Shown in pieces: positions 63,199-64,000 of a stretch of 64,000 nucleotides of DNA (the first letter of the stretch is position 1; each line of letters starts with the position of its first letter). The notes under the pieces are model-generated. The model worked only from the letters and a program-made list of their open reading frames with translations. It made no database searches and had not been told where the DNA came from. The stretch is from CAIWHR01 sp963836265 (lineage in GTDB: Bacteria; Pseudomonadota; Gammaproteobacteria; Burkholderiales; Casimicrobiaceae): the NCBI GenBank assembly GCA_963836265.1, contig CAWIIO010000008.1, positions 124,001-188,000 of the forward strand, read 5' to 3'. Made by a program: the position numbers and the translations under genes.

Positions 63199-63272
63199 TC
63201 GGCGGACTTTCTGAACGGCGGCACGGGGAGCCTCTTCCCCGCCGCCTCGACCGCGAGCCCTGCCGCGCCAAG

Positions 63273-63608
63273 CTACTTCGGCGCCAGTTGCCTGATTGGG
63301 CGCACCTCGATGCTGCCGACGCGCGCCGGAGGAATCTTCGACGCCAACTGGATGGCTTCGTTCAAGTCCCTGGCTTCAACGAGATAGAACCCGGCGAGCT
63401 GTTCCTTCGTTTCGGCGAACGGACCGTCGGTCACGGACACCTTCCCGTTTCGAACCCGCACTGTCGTTGCCGTCCGAACGGATTGGAGCGCCTCGGCGGC
63501 GATGGAATGGCCACTTCTCCTGAGGCCCTCCCCATACGTGATGCAGTCGCTGTCGAGAACGGCGTCGAGCACTTTTTCGTCGAGGTAGACCAGGCACAGA
63601 TATTTCAT
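63273..63608 (-). CDS. YCII-related (DGPF) domain protein
   Basis: A 111-residue ferredoxin-like-fold protein with MKYLCLVYLDE at the start and the family signature VTDGPFAETKEQLAGFYLV around residue 60. Such proteins are usually next to an ECF sigma factor of the SigJ/ECF41-42 type, but none is present downstream here. The ATG overlaps the stop of the upstream small protein. Function of the family is unknown. Confidence 0.88.
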   Translation of the reverse strand: MKYLCLVYLDEKVLDAVLDSDCITYGEGLRRSGHSIAAEALQSVRTATTVRVRNGKVSVTDGPFAETKEQLAGFYLVEARDLNEAIQLASKIPPARVGSIEVRPIRQLAPK

Positions 63609-63865
63609 GGCTCGCTCCTGAGGTTGGCGGAAAGCAAGGATTTCGATCCCCCCCGGGCCGCGGCGCGAACGCTCTCGATCATGAACTTCGCGGCCTCTGC
63701 CGCCCATGACCGCCGGCGCCCCGGGCCCGGATTCCGGCGTTGATGGACGAAGAGCAGCAACGCGAGCAGGGTTCCGCCCGGCATGAGGATTTCGAGCATG
63801 AGATAGGGACCCAGCCGACCGACGAAACGGCCCAGCGATGCCACGCAGCGGACAACTTGTTGCAT
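63605..63865 (-). CDS. Small membrane protein coupled to the YCII gene
   Basis: An 86-residue protein with one or two hydrophobic segments (YLMLEILMPGGTLLALLLFVHQRR) and a basic C-terminus. The start is taken at MQQVVRCVASLGRFV. Its stop overlaps the YCII ATG (ATGA), which argues that it is translated. I do not recognise a family. Confidence 0.5.
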   Translation of the reverse strand: MQQVVRCVASLGRFVGRLGPYLMLEILMPGGTLLALLLFVHQRRNPGPGRRRSWAAEAAKFMIESVRAAARGGSKSLLSANLRSEP

Positions 63866-64000
63866 TTCCGGCTCCTGTTGGTCTCGAGACGGCCGAAAGA
63901 TCCGCGAGGCCGTCACACCCTGGTCGATCGGGCGCCCCCGAAATCGACACGCCGCGTGGCGGGAGCCGTCCGCAACGGCTTTTCGATTCTCCCGGATCGT

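Noticed and set aside
63608..63950. An N-terminal extension of the YCII protein starting at 63950
   Set aside because: The family starts at MKYLCLVYLDE, and the upstream part overlaps the small membrane protein in another frame.

Overview
The window is GC-rich, densely coded chromosomal DNA from a betaproteobacterium, most likely an uncultivated member of Burkholderiales or a neighbouring order. The evidence is gene order as well as product content. The run gyrA-pheA-hisC-tyrA-aroA-cmk-rpsA-ihfB-lapA-lapB, facing an ompA-mtaD-ubiG-gph run, is a typical betaproteobacterial arrangement. dapC/dapD/dapE/prmB and map-glnD are also present. I see no rRNA, tRNA, CRISPR array, insertion sequence or prophage.

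Layout. 0.1-3.7 kb: small accessory genes (CoA-type Nudix hydrolase, CbiX-like protein, a small membrane protein, a DUF4396 membrane protein, and a VOC-family gene broken by one extra base). 3.7-20 kb, minus strand: a long core block reading gyrA, pheA, hisC, tyrA, aroA, cmk, rpsA, ihfB, lapA, lapB, pyrF, ugd, heptose kinase, radA. The site between gyrA and pheA, where serC usually sits, holds two tandem copies of a 76-bp repeat instead. 20.3-23.9 kb, plus: OmpA-family protein with a strong promoter and terminator, then mtaD-ubiG-gph with overlapping ends. 23.9-37.6 kb: orphan GspC-like protein, dapC, a LytS/LytTR two-component pair, dapD, map, glnD, def and a methylthio-nucleoside phosphorylase (both minus), pilU, dapE, prmB. 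37.6-42.4 kb: MscS channel with a cyclic-nucleotide-binding domain, an acetolactate-synthase-like ThDP enzyme, a glycine-zipper lipoprotein and a PPK2 kinase.

42.5-50.2 kb, minus: a complete NAD-linked [NiFe] hydrogenase operon (hoxFUYH plus a maturation protease), preceded by an FNR-like box and by an octahaem cytochrome c with HEAT/TPR repeats. No hyp maturation genes lie in the window. 50.4-56.8 kb: a DNA-repair island with Ku and LigD divergently arranged, a MerR-TPR protein directly behind Ku, an N-terminally extended (Bacillus-like) RNase HII with an altered GRG motif, and a DUF72 protein. 57-60.2 kb: a tripartite tricarboxylate transporter (TctC-B-A). 60.2-63.9 kb, minus: malonyl-CoA decarboxylase (interrupted by a one-base frameshift) translationally coupled to an RNase Z-like metallo-hydrolase, a Nudix hydrolase, and a coupled pair made of a small membrane protein and a YCII/DGPF protein.

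How the genes fit together. mtaD and the MTAP-like phosphorylase could form a deaminase-first salvage route for methylthioadenosine. dapC, dapD and dapE give the succinylase lysine/diaminopimelate pathway. pheA, hisC, tyrA and aroA cover aromatic amino acid synthesis. The hydrogenase suggests facultative or mixotrophic H2 metabolism with NAD(H). GyrA has methionine at position 83, which may mean intrinsic tolerance of quinolones. Two conserved genes each carry a single extra base, which may be sequencing error or recent decay.
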